Source of the DNA: JBGPEQ01 sp050180895
GTDB taxonomy: Bacteria > Pseudomonadota > Alphaproteobacteria > Dongiales > Dongiaceae
NCBI GenBank assembly: GCA_050180895.1
Contig: JBFXDS010000004.1
Span: 1 to 64,000 of the forward strand
Length of the DNA stretch: 64,000 nucleotides
Reading direction: 5' to 3'
Shown here: positions 25,401-33,486 of the stretch, one piece after another
How the letters are laid out: every line of letters begins with the position of its first letter
How positions within the stretch are numbered: the first letter of the stretch is position 1
Made by a program: the position numbers and the translations under genes
Notes under the pieces: generated by a model
Told to the model about the DNA's origin: nothing
What the model saw: only the letters and a program-made list of their open reading frames with translations
Databases searched by the model: none

Positions 25401-27641
25401 GGCCTCGCCGCCGTCCGGCACCGTCTCGTCGCCGAACAACGGCTTGATGCCGAGCTGCAATGTCCGGTGCCGGATCGGCAGCTCGATGGTCTCGATCACC
25501 GGGCGGCCGCCCAACTCGTAGACCTCCACCGTCAAGGTCGCCTTCAGTGGCTGCGGCGTGTCCGGAATCTCCGCCAGCTCGATCGGCAGGCTCACCTTGC
25601 CCTCGGCGTCCGTGCGCGTGTCGTCGAGCGGCACTTGCACGACGCTGACGACCTCGTCGGCCAAGGTGAAGACGAAGCCCGGATAAGTCTCCGGCGGCCG
25701 GTCCTGCCGGGAGATGGCGAGGCTGGCCTTGACCGGCAGGTCGCTGGCGGGCGCGCCGTAGAGATACTTGGCGTCCACGGCGACGTTGAACGGCTCGCCG
25801 GGCGCGACATGGTCGCGGTCGGGAGTCAGGCCCACCTCGATGCGGGCCGGAACCACCTCCTCGACCAGGAAGGCGATGGAGCCGACGGGATCCCCGGCGG
25901 GATCGAGATAGGCGTAGGCGCTCCAGCTTCCGGTACGCGCCGCCGGCGAGATCGGGACGGTCAGGTGGAAGCCGCCAGCCTTGCCGTCGGTCAGCGTGCG
26001 TTCCAGCGCCAGGGCGCCGTCGGGCCGATGGACCTTGACCGTGAGCGGCACGCCGTCGATGGCATGGCCGGCGCTATCGCGCAGCAAGGCCATCAGCTCG
26101 ACCGGCTCGCCCGGGCGATAGACGCCGCGGTCCGTATACATGAAGGCGTCCGTGGCGCCAGGCGCCAGGCGCCCGCCGACGCCGCGGTCGCTGAGATCGA
26201 AGGCCGGCCGCGTAAGGTCGATGAAGACGAAATCGCCGTCGCCGCCGAGCGCCATCATCGCGGTCGCCGTGCGGCCGGCCTCGCCGCGGGTCAACCCCGG
26301 CGCGAAGGACGCGGCGCCGCCCGCGTCGCTGGTCGCGGCGCCGAGCTCCTCGTTGTTGCGGGCATAGAGCCGGAGATCGACTCCGGGGACCGGCCGGCCC
26401 GTCGCCAGCGAGCGGACGAACACGCGCAGCCCGTCCGCGCCCGTCATAGTCGTGAGGCCGAGATCGCTGATCACGAACCATTGGGTGGCGCGGTAGTTCC
26501 AGTACTCATCGGCCGCGGTCGAGGTCTCGGCGGTCAGGACATAGATGCCGGGGACGGTCTCCGGCAGAACCTCGGAGATCGGCACCAGCGTCGTCACGCG
26601 CGCGTTACGCTCGGATTCGATGGCGATCTCGCCCTTCCAGACGAGGTCGCCGAGATCCTCCGGGATCTGGTCGCGCTCGTAGCCATCGATGGCCCGCAGC
26701 CAGCGCCCCTGCCGGATCTGCTGCACGAGGTTGCGGTCGGTGATGCGCAGGAGTTGGAGATTTGCCTGACCGACGTTGACGCTGACGAGCGGGATGCCGG
26801 CGCTGCCGACCTTGGGCAGCACATAGGCGGAGCCGGGGAAGCCCAATGAGGCGGTGCGGTCGCCGATGTCGAAGGCGACGCTGTCGGTCTCCGCCAGCGG
26901 CTCGTCATTAATGCTGCGCAACCCCTTGAGCGCGGTGACCGTATAGCGGGCGCCGAACTCGAGCCCGTCGATGCAGAGCGTGTCGTCGGTGACGGTGAAG
27001 GCCGGCGTCAGCGCCGGCTCGATCTTGATATAATCCTCGTAGTGGATGTCCTTGACCGGCTTCAGATAGTCGCGGAACTGCAGACAGGCGCGAGCGCGAT
27101 CGCCATCGGTCTGCGTGCTGGTGTTGATGATGCGGAAGGCCGTCGCTCCATAGAGAGTCTGGATGCGATCGGCGACCTTGCCGTCGTAATCGAAGTTGAG
27201 GCCGGCCTGATAGGCGAGGATCGCCTCGCGGGCGCGGTTGGCGTCGTCGAGGACGCCGCCGAGCGTGAACAGAGCCCGCGCCCGGTCGGCGGGACGATCG
27301 GCGGCAAGCCGGGCCGCGTAGGCGGCGGCGATGGCGTCGTTGGTACGGCCGAGCGCGCGCAGCGCCCGCGTCAGCCCCAACCAGGTCTCGACATCATCCG
27401 CACCGAAGGCGACGGCGCGCTCATAGCCGACGGCGGCCTTGCCCCATTCGCCGCGCTCGGCCGCGGCAACGCCTTCGAGCCGGCTCGCGCGCGCCTCCAG
27501 CGTATCGGGCGTCTCCGGGAAGCGCGCCTGGATATCCGTCACATAGGCATCGGTCGCCGCCGCGTAGTCCGGCTGCTCCTGGGCATGCAGCGGCGAAACG
27601 GTAAACAATACGAACAAGGCAATGGTGATGAAGCGTGACAC
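22446..27641 (-). CDS. Bacterial alpha-2-macroglobulin (YfhM-like) with intact thioester
   Basis: The protein has 1731 residues. A Sec signal (ITIALFVLFTVSPLHA) is followed by a tetratricopeptide-like N-terminal part (about 25-200), then macroglobulin beta domains, a bait-like middle, and the thioester motif GCLEQTTSR near residue 1275 inside the alpha-helical TED domain. It would trap or inhibit proteases in the periplasm. E. coli YfhM is a lipoprotein; here no lipobox cysteine is present, so this protein is probably soluble. GTG 27641 with an upstream GGGGAG site is the start. The gene is co-transcribed with pbpC, consistent with a role in protecting a breached envelope. Confidence 0.94.
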   Translation of the reverse strand: MSRFITIALFVLFTVSPLHAQEQPDYAAATDAYVTDIQARFPETPDTLEARASRLEGVAAAERGEWGKAAVGYERAVAFGADDVETWLGLTRALRALGRTNDAIAAAYAARLAADRPADRARALFTLGGVLDDANRAREAILAYQAGLNFDYDGKVADRIQTLYGATAFRIINTSTQTDGDRARACLQFRDYLKPVKDIHYEDYIKIEPALTPAFTVTDDTLCIDGLEFGARYTVTALKGLRSINDEPLAETDSVAFDIGDRTASLGFPGSAYVLPKVGSAGIPLVSVNVGQANLQLLRITDRNLVQQIRQGRWLRAIDGYERDQIPEDLGDLVWKGEIAIESERNARVTTLVPISEVLPETVPGIYVLTAETSTAADEYWNYRATQWFVISDLGLTTMTGADGLRVFVRSLATGRPVPGVDLRLYARNNEELGAATSDAGGAASFAPGLTRGEAGRTATAMMALGGDGDFVFIDLTRPAFDLSDRGVGGRLAPGATDAFMYTDRGVYRPGEPVELMALLRDSAGHAIDGVPLTVKVHRPDGALALERTLTDGKAGGFHLTVPISPAARTGSWSAYAYLDPAGDPVGSIAFLVEEVVPARIEVGLTPDRDHVAPGEPFNVAVDAKYLYGAPASDLPVKASLAISRQDRPPETYPGFVFTLADEVVSVVQVPLDDTRTDAEGKVSLPIELAEIPDTPQPLKATLTVEVYELGGRPVIETIELPIRHRTLQLGIKPLFGDETVPDGGEAAFEVVAVNADGTPAAAAGLRYQLVYEDWDYQWYYSNGSWDYEVVVRDQPRESGELSIAADAPGRIARSVAWGRYRLEVFDPATGAAASVRFSSGWWAAPGTASTPDKLQVVADKEIYKAGDTAVISITPPFDGPVLVAIATDRILETRSIEATTEGTRLELPVDAAWGAGAYVLATAYRPSPAEAAHMPSRAVGVAWVPLDPADRSLQIALDLPAETAPRRTVEIPVTVSGAADAGQAPGEAYVTLAAVDEGILQLTDFETPDPVGYFFGKRRLGIDLRDLYGNLINGKEGRRGTIRSGGDGEAMARRGAPPPTIQLVALFSGIVALDAEGRARIPLDLPDFNGRLRLMAVAYDGDKVGATESALIVRDPVVVLSSMPRFLASGDDSELSLTIQNVGGAAGRYEVGLVADGAVTLAEMPAIGPELGVGASATSRVKIKAVGSGEGRIAMSVTGPGGFRLDRDLRIGVRPPQLPVLERTARRLAPGESLTLGSAALERFVPGSGELYASFSPIPNLDVPGLLRSLDRYPYGCLEQTTSRALPLLYVGDVAKLWQVQDERADANVRSRVQNAVYGVIERQRYDGGFGLWSSDSQAENWLSSYAMEFLLRARQQGYTVPDFAVEQGLKWLDAYSRNYRLDDSEAIGARAYAYYVLASAKAGDISGLRYLHDNYLKRAPSALAAAQMGAALALLGDQQRAAEAFKAAIARVDRERRWMRDYGSSLRDLAAIITLMIESRVGGEDPAPLMDRLASLQFGQTYLTTQEQAWLVMAAYTVAGAKPGNMLLEVDGAAQAPRRDALSLRPDAEALAKGVKVTNAGTDTVWTVATVMGAPVQALPAEAQGFTIERRYYTLAGEEVMPTSVRQSDMLVVVISGNANVDLYNQALLVDLLPAGFEVENARLADTRSTEDLPWLPELTPTLYTEFLDDRFVAAFDLDWSRRSYTVAYLVRAVTPGTYHLPAAQVEDMYQPQYRARTASGIVTVTPLP

Positions 27642-27866
27642 GGTCGCGGACTCCCCGTTGCAATCCCCACAACGCGCGCGCGGCGATGGGTGGCGAATGC
27701 CTTCGTTCCTATGAACTCAGAAATTCCATGGATTGATGGCCGATCTATGGCATGCCGGTGAAATGAATGGCGACCGGCCCAGCATACCCGATTCCGCCGC
27801 CGCCACACAGGCGAACGGACGCGGCCCTTGCGTTCCCGCGCGCAGCTTCTACATTTGCCGCCGATC

Positions 27867-30203
27867 ATGACATCGCGCCCGCTCCGACCGGCACGACCGG
27901 CGGTCCCCGACGGTCCGCCATGGATTCGCCCCTATATCGTCACCTTGGCCGTGCGCCCGGGGGTAACCCCGAGCGACAAGCCGCCGGTGCGCATCTTCCT
28001 CGGCACCGAGGACGAGCAGTATAGGGCGGAGCGCGTCTTCTTCTTCGCGATCGAGCGGCTGCGCGATCCGGCCCGGGTCTACGAGATCCATGTGATGAAG
28101 AATCTGGCCGGCTTCGTCCGCAAGGGCTGGCGAACCGGCTTCACCAACTACCGCTATGCCATCCCGGATTTCGCCGGCCGCGCCGGCAAGGCGATCTACA
28201 ACGACGTCGACCAGATCTACACCGCCGACCCGGCGCTGCTGTTCGACCTGGAGATGGACGGCCACGGCTATCTCGCGGTTTCCGCCAACGACACGTCGGT
28301 CATGCTGATCGACTGCGCGCGCATGGTGGAATGGTGGTCCCATGATGCGGCCATGCACCAGACAAAGGAGCAGCTGCTCAGCAAGGTGAAGGGACAGCCG
28401 GGGCTGTGGGGCCCGCTGGATCCCGGGTGGAACGCGCGCGACATGGAGTTCGTCGAGGGGCGGTCGATGCTGCTGCACTACACGGCCATGCACACCCAGC
28501 CCTGGCATCCCTTCCCCAAGGACTACGCCTACCGCGCCCATCCCCTCGCCGAGGTGTGGCATCGCCTCGAACGCGCCGCCGACGCCGAGGGCTACCAGAT
28601 CTTCACGCGGCAGCGGCCGAGCCCGATGCTCGCGGAGATCGTCGGTCTGCACCGGCAGGCAGCCGGCGCCGGCCGGTCGCCTTCGACGGTGCCGGCCGCC
28701 ATCGAGAAGTTGGCAGCGACGCTGCAGGTCGCGTCGGTGCTCCGGCTGGACCTCGATGCCATCGCCAGCGACTGGCCGCCGCAGCGCTTCGATGCGGTGA
28801 TCGCCGGCAACCTGCTGGAGCGGCTGCCGGGCGAGGACGTGCCGTGGCTGCTCGACGTGATGTTTCGACAGGCCGCCAAGCTCGTCTATGTCGCGGTCGT
28901 GTGCCATGCGACCGACGACGGCCCGCGCTGTCTCCGGCCGGCCGGCTGGTGGCGCGAGCAGATCGTCGCGGCGGCGCAGCGCTGTCCCGGGATCGTCTGG
29001 CGGCTCGACGCGATCGATCGCGACCGGCGTGGTCGCGCGACAACGGTGGCCTATCAGTCGAACCTCGCCGCCGCCAGACCGGTGCCGCCGCGCGTCTGGG
29101 TCCTGGCCGGGCCGCGGCGCGGCGACCGCTCGCAGCTCTTGGCGCTCGCCGAGGCGCTCGGCTGGCCGTACGAGGTCAAGGACCTCCGCTACAACCGGCT
29201 GCATAACCTGCCGAACTGGCTGCTTGGCGCGTCCACGGCCAGCCTCGACCGAGCATGCTCGCCCGCCCTGGCGCCACCCTGGCCCGACCTGATCATCGAC
29301 GGCGGCAAGCGCAGCGTGCCGGTCGCGCGCTGGGTGCAGCAACGGGCCGGCGGCCAGGCGCGCTGGGTGCATGTCGGCCGCTCCTGGGCGCCGTTGACCC
29401 TCTTCGACCTGGTGATCGCCGCCCCGCAATACCGGCTGCCGCCGCGCCCCAACCTGCTGCTGCTGGCGGGGCCGCTGCACCGGGTCACGCCGCAACGACT
29501 GGCCGAGGCCGCCGCAGCCTGGCGCGACCGGCTCGATCCCCTGCCGCGGCCCTGGCACGCGCTGCTCGTCGGCGGCAACTCGCCGCCCTACCGGCTCGAT
29601 GCAGCGGCGGCGCGCCGGCTCGCCGACGCCGCAAACGCGCTGGCCCGGCAGTCCGGCGGCTCGTTGCTGGTCACCACCAGCGCGCGCACGCCAACGGACG
29701 TGGCGGACGCGCTGTTCGACGCCCTTTCCGCGCCTGGTTATCGGCATCGCTGGCAGGCGGAGGCGGCCGACAATCCCTACATGGCCTTCCTCGCCCTGGC
29801 CGACGGTTTCATCGTCACCAGCGACAGCGCCTCGATGCTGGCCGAGGCCTGCGCCACCGGCAAGCCGGTGGCCATGTTCGACCTGCCGCGGCGGCCGAGC
29901 GTCGTGGGACGGCTGCTGGCGGCGACCGAGCGGCTGCTGACCGGGCATGGCGCGCGCAAGAACTACCGCGGCATGCCGAAGCAGCAGGACTGGCTGGCGC
30001 GGAGCTTCGACCGGCTGGTCGAGCGCGGCGCCTTCATGCCGCTGCGCGACCTGCGCGAATGCCACCGCGCGCTGATGGCAAGCGGCCGCCTGCACCGACT
30101 CGGCGAGGCACCGCCGCAGACGCGCGGCGAGGACGGCGACGACATGGCGCAGGCCGTCGCCTGCGTCCGCGCGCTGATGGCCGGCGACCGCCGCGTGGCC
30201 TGA
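27867..30203 (+). CDS. Fusion of a GT8-like transferase, a methyltransferase-like middle and an ELM1 (DUF1022) domain
   Basis: The protein has 778 residues from ATG 27867 (the upstream TTG lacks a site). Residues 40-240 resemble GT8-type glycosyltransferases: FLGTEDEQYRAERVFFFAIE, then YNDVDQIYTADPALLF with the metal-binding DVD at 113-115. Residues 270-410 look like a degraded Rossmann methyltransferase (FDAVIAGNLLERLPGEDV) without a recognisable AdoMet motif. Residues 415-720 match ELM1/DUF1022 proteins (RVWVLAGPRRGDRSQLLALA, NLLLLAGPLHRVT, FIVTSDSASMLAEACATGKP), which have a GT-B-like fold. It starts the glycan island and is followed by the next gene one base after its stop. Confidence 0.75.
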   Translation: MTSRPLRPARPAVPDGPPWIRPYIVTLAVRPGVTPSDKPPVRIFLGTEDEQYRAERVFFFAIERLRDPARVYEIHVMKNLAGFVRKGWRTGFTNYRYAIPDFAGRAGKAIYNDVDQIYTADPALLFDLEMDGHGYLAVSANDTSVMLIDCARMVEWWSHDAAMHQTKEQLLSKVKGQPGLWGPLDPGWNARDMEFVEGRSMLLHYTAMHTQPWHPFPKDYAYRAHPLAEVWHRLERAADAEGYQIFTRQRPSPMLAEIVGLHRQAAGAGRSPSTVPAAIEKLAATLQVASVLRLDLDAIASDWPPQRFDAVIAGNLLERLPGEDVPWLLDVMFRQAAKLVYVAVVCHATDDGPRCLRPAGWWREQIVAAAQRCPGIVWRLDAIDRDRRGRATTVAYQSNLAAARPVPPRVWVLAGPRRGDRSQLLALAEALGWPYEVKDLRYNRLHNLPNWLLGASTASLDRACSPALAPPWPDLIIDGGKRSVPVARWVQQRAGGQARWVHVGRSWAPLTLFDLVIAAPQYRLPPRPNLLLLAGPLHRVTPQRLAEAAAAWRDRLDPLPRPWHALLVGGNSPPYRLDAAAARRLADAANALARQSGGSLLVTTSARTPTDVADALFDALSAPGYRHRWQAEAADNPYMAFLALADGFIVTSDSASMLAEACATGKPVAMFDLPRRPSVVGRLLAATERLLTGHGARKNYRGMPKQQDWLARSFDRLVERGAFMPLRDLRECHRALMASGRLHRLGEAPPQTRGEDGDDMAQAVACVRALMAGDRRVA

Positions 30204-30204
30204 C

Positions 30205-31638
30205 GTGCCGGACGCCGCAGCCGACGCCGCGACGGCCCCCTTCCTCTACCTGCCGGTCGAGGTGGCGGCGCGCGAGCTCGACGCCAAGCTGATGCTCGCC
30301 GTCTTCGCCGTCGATGCCGGGTACGAGGTCGTCCTCGGCCAGAAGTGGCTGATGCAGCGCAACCTCGGGCGGATGCCGCCGGGCATCGTGCTGTTCAAGA
30401 CGCTGACCGCCCTCGACGCCCAGGTCATGCAGGCGGCCCGCAACCACGGCCACCGCGTCGCCGCGATCGACGAGGAGATCCCCGGGCTGGTCGCGCGCAA
30501 CGAGGGGCTGCGCTGGGTGGCGCCGGCGGCCGTGGAGTCGAGCGACCTGATCTTCGCCGTCGGCGACGAGCATCTCGAGGCGCTACTGTGGAAGTTCCCG
30601 GATGCGCGGGAGAAATACGCGGTGGCCGGCAACCCGCGCTGGGATTTGCTGCGGCCGGCGTTCGTCGGCGCCCATGCGCCGGAGGTCGCGCGCATCCGCG
30701 GCGAGCACGGCCGATTCGTCCTGATCAACACCAACCTCGGCTTCACCAACTCCGGCAAGGGGACCACCGAGCAGATGGTCCGCAAGCTCGAGCGCGGCGG
30801 CAAGTTCGACCGCCGCAAGCCGGACGATGCCGCCTTCCTCGCCGAGCATCTGCGGCTGGAGCGGGCCAGCCTCGCGGGCATCACCGCCCTGCTGCCGCTG
30901 CTGGCGGCGGCCCTGCCCGAGCACCGCATCATCGTCCGCCCGCATCCGAGCGAGAAGGCGGCGACCTGGGCCGCGATCACCGCCGGCCGGCCGCGGGTCG
31001 AGGTGGTGCGCCACGGCTCGGCCGTGCCCTGGATCCAGGCCGCCGACCTGCTGCTCCACACCTACTGTACCACGGGGGTCGAGGCCTTCGCCCTCGGCCG
31101 GCCGGCGATCTGCTTCCGGCCGGCGGAGTCGCCGGTGCTCGACAACTACCTGTCGCCGGTCATCAACATCCCGGCCCGCACCGTGGACGAGGCAGTAGCG
31201 CAGGCGACGGCGATCATCGCCGCGGGCGACGGATTTGCCTATCCGGCCAGCTACCGGGCCCGTTTCGACCACGCCTTCGCCGCGCAGACCGGCAGCCTGG
31301 CGGCGGAGCGCATCGTCGGGCTGCTGACCGAACGATTCCACGTCGGCCTGCCGCCGACGGCGGCGCGCGCCGCCTGGGCGCCGGGCCGCGGCTATGCCCG
31401 CTACGCCCTGTCGAAGAAGCACAACCGCGGGCTGATGCCGGCGCTGACGCCGGAGGACCTCCGCCGGCGGCTGCAGCGCTATGGCGAGGTCGTAGGGCGG
31501 ATCCCGCGCTTCACCATCGAGCCCTGCGGCGACCGCGTGTTCCATATCCACGGCCGCAACGAGCGCAGCGCCTCAGCCGAGCCGAGTTGGCTGCCGCGAT
31601 GGGTGCGGCGCCTAGCCGGCGGCGTGCCGGCCGAGTAG
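30205..31638 (+). CDS. Surface carbohydrate biosynthesis protein, GT-B-like
   Basis: The protein has 477 residues. It resembles the surface-carbohydrate biosynthesis family (TIGR04396 type): FLYLPVEVAARELDAKLMLA at the start, VVLGQKWLM, IDEEIPGL, then a nucleotide-sugar binding half with IIVRPHPSEKAATW, ADLLLHTYCTTGVEAFALGR. These proteins are predicted glycosyltransferases for capsule or O-antigen-like chains; catalysis has not been proven for this one. It begins with GTG one base after the ELM1 fusion stop, so the two are translationally coupled and probably act on one glycan. It lies 124 bases before pseB. Confidence 0.75.
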   Translation: MPDAAADAATAPFLYLPVEVAARELDAKLMLAVFAVDAGYEVVLGQKWLMQRNLGRMPPGIVLFKTLTALDAQVMQAARNHGHRVAAIDEEIPGLVARNEGLRWVAPAAVESSDLIFAVGDEHLEALLWKFPDAREKYAVAGNPRWDLLRPAFVGAHAPEVARIRGEHGRFVLINTNLGFTNSGKGTTEQMVRKLERGGKFDRRKPDDAAFLAEHLRLERASLAGITALLPLLAAALPEHRIIVRPHPSEKAATWAAITAGRPRVEVVRHGSAVPWIQAADLLLHTYCTTGVEAFALGRPAICFRPAESPVLDNYLSPVINIPARTVDEAVAQATAIIAAGDGFAYPASYRARFDHAFAAQTGSLAAERIVGLLTERFHVGLPPTAARAAWAPGRGYARYALSKKHNRGLMPALTPEDLRRRLQRYGEVVGRIPRFTIEPCGDRVFHIHGRNERSASAEPSWLPRWVRRLAGGVPAE

Positions 31639-31762
31639 AAAATCGGACAGTTCACGCGGCCATGAAACAATGAGCGAACGGCCGGCGGTGCCGGGTTGAC
31701 GGGCCTATCGGCCGCTTGCTACCGCTCCGCGCCCGCCCCGCAGCCGCAACCGGAGAACGCCC

Positions 31763-32785
31763 TTGCCGCCGATCAGCATCCCAACGCCCGCACTCGACGG
31801 CAAATCGATCCTGGTGACGGGCGGCACCGGCTCCTTCGGCAAGGCCTTCGTGCGGCACCTGCTGGCCAACCACAGACCGCGCCGGCTGGCGATCTTCTCG
31901 CGCGACGAACTGAAGCAGTGGGAGATGGCCGGCGAGCTGCCGCAGGAGCAATATCCCTGTCTGCGCTACCTGATCGGCGACGTGCGCGACGCGGCGCGGC
32001 TCGACATGGCCATGCGCGGGGTCGACTACGTGATCCACGCGGCGGCGCTGAAGCAGGTGCCGACGGCGGAATACAATCCCTTCGAGTGCATCCACACCAA
32101 CGTCATCGGCGCCGAGAACATCGTGCAGGCGGCGCTGCGCAACCGGGTGCAGCGGGTGATCGCGCTTTCGACCGACAAGGCGGCCAACCCGATCAACCTC
32201 TACGGCGCCAGCAAGCTCGCCTCGGACAAGATCTTCGTCGCCGGCAACAACCTCTCGGGCACGCCTGACATCCTGTTCGCGGTGGTGCGCTACGGCAACG
32301 TCATCGGCTCGCGGGGCAGCGTGGTGCCGCTGTTCCGCGACCTCATCGCCAGGGGTGCCGACAGCCTGCCGATCACCGACGAACGGATGACCCGCTTCTG
32401 GATCACGCTGACCCAGGGCGTGCAGTTCGTGCTGTCCTGCCTCGCCCTCACGCGCGGCGGCGAGATCTTCGTGCCGAAGATCCCGAGCATGCGCATGACC
32501 GACCTGGCCAAGGCGATGGCGCCGCAGCTGCCGCATCGGGTCGTCGGCGTGCGGCCCGGCGAGAAGCTGCACGAGGTGATGGTAACCGAGGACGATTCGC
32601 GCTCGACCGTGGAGCTCGACGACCGCTACGTCATCGAGCCGTCGTTCCACTGGTGGAAGCGGCGCTCCTTCGCCGAGGACGGCGCGGCACGGGTGGCCGA
32701 CGGCTTCCGCTACGCCAGCGACACGAACACGCAGTGGCTGGACGTGGACGGGCTCAACCGCATGTTGCGGGAATCAGGGTTTTGA
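31763..32785 (+). CDS. pseB: UDP-N-acetylglucosamine 4,6-dehydratase (inverting)
   Basis: The protein has 340 residues. It is an extended SDR that carries out the first step of pseudaminic acid synthesis, UDP-GlcNAc to UDP-2-acetamido-2,6-dideoxy-beta-L-arabino-hexos-4-ulose, with NADP. Features: Rossmann motif TGGTGSFGKAF, IFSRDELKQWEM, STDKAANPINLYGASK holding the Tyr-x3-Lys pair, VRYGNVIGSRGSVVPLF, ITDERMTRFWIT and VRPGEKLHEVM, all highly typical of PseB. The start is a TTG preceded by GGAGA; there is no ATG nearby. Its usual partner pseC is 4.2 kb away rather than adjacent. Confidence 0.93.
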   Translation: MPPISIPTPALDGKSILVTGGTGSFGKAFVRHLLANHRPRRLAIFSRDELKQWEMAGELPQEQYPCLRYLIGDVRDAARLDMAMRGVDYVIHAAALKQVPTAEYNPFECIHTNVIGAENIVQAALRNRVQRVIALSTDKAANPINLYGASKLASDKIFVAGNNLSGTPDILFAVVRYGNVIGSRGSVVPLFRDLIARGADSLPITDERMTRFWITLTQGVQFVLSCLALTRGGEIFVPKIPSMRMTDLAKAMAPQLPHRVVGVRPGEKLHEVMVTEDDSRSTVELDDRYVIEPSFHWWKRRSFAEDGAARVADGFRYASDTNTQWLDVDGLNRMLRESGF

Positions 32786-32823
32786 AACGGACTTGACGTC
32801 CGCCTCGGACGCCCCATTCCGGC

Positions 32824-33255
32824 TCATTCGACAGCGAAGACCGTCTGCGCGCCGTCGCCGAACTGGTAGACGGTGAAGGCCTCTGTCTTCTCGCCGCTCA
32901 TGCCGGGCGATCCCGCCGGCATGCCCGGCAGAGAAATGCCCGTCACGTCCGGCCGCTCCCGCAGCAGCTTGCTCACGATCGCGACCGGCACATGGCCCTC
33001 GACGACGTAGCCGCCGATCAAGGTGGTATGGCAGCCTTCCAGCGCCTCCGGTACGCCGTGCTGCCGCTTCACGAGGGATAAGTCCTCGGCGTCGGTAACG
33101 GCGACGACGAAGCCGCTCCGCCGCAGTTCCTCGGCATAGCCGAGGCAGCAGTCGCAGTGCGGGCTGCGAATGAGGCTCGCCGTCTCGGCCGCCTGCGCGG
33201 CGACCGATGCGAGGCTCAGCAAGCCGGCCATCAACGTCGTTGCAAGCCGCGGCAT
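32824..33255 (-). CDS. DUF411 periplasmic metal-binding protein
   Basis: The protein has 143 residues with a Sec signal (LATTLMAGLLSLASVAAQA). The mature part carries SPHCDCCLGYAEELRRSGF, a thioredoxin-like fold cysteine cluster, and the family signature VTGISLPGMPAGSPGM. DUF411 proteins often sit beside copper-resistance genes and are thought to bind copper or other soft metals; no such genes are adjacent here. ATG 33255 is chosen because GGAGG lies just upstream and the signal begins there. It is convergent with pseB. Confidence 0.88.
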   Translation of the reverse strand: MPRLATTLMAGLLSLASVAAQAAETASLIRSPHCDCCLGYAEELRRSGFVVAVTDAEDLSLVKRQHGVPEALEGCHTTLIGGYVVEGHVPVAIVSKLLRERPDVTGISLPGMPAGSPGMSGEKTEAFTVYQFGDGAQTVFAVE

Positions 33256-33486
33256 CGGTCCTCCTTTGCGCATCCGTCTCGAATTGCTGCGGCTGCGGCG
33301 CCGCCAAGACCCGCAACCTAACGGCGCCGGTGCTGCGAATCCACGCACAATCGGGACACAAAATCGCGAGGTCGGGCTTTCATCTGCGCCTCGTTGGCCA
33401 TTGTATGGGCCTCGGTCGGCGCCACGGGCGCCCGAGCGGGTGCCGACGACCCGAGCGCCAGCTTCCCGCACGTGCGCCGACGCCGG

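Noticed and set aside
22248..26849. A 1533-residue open frame on the plus strand
   Set aside because: Antisense shadow of pbpC and the alpha-2-macroglobulin gene; no domain, biased composition.
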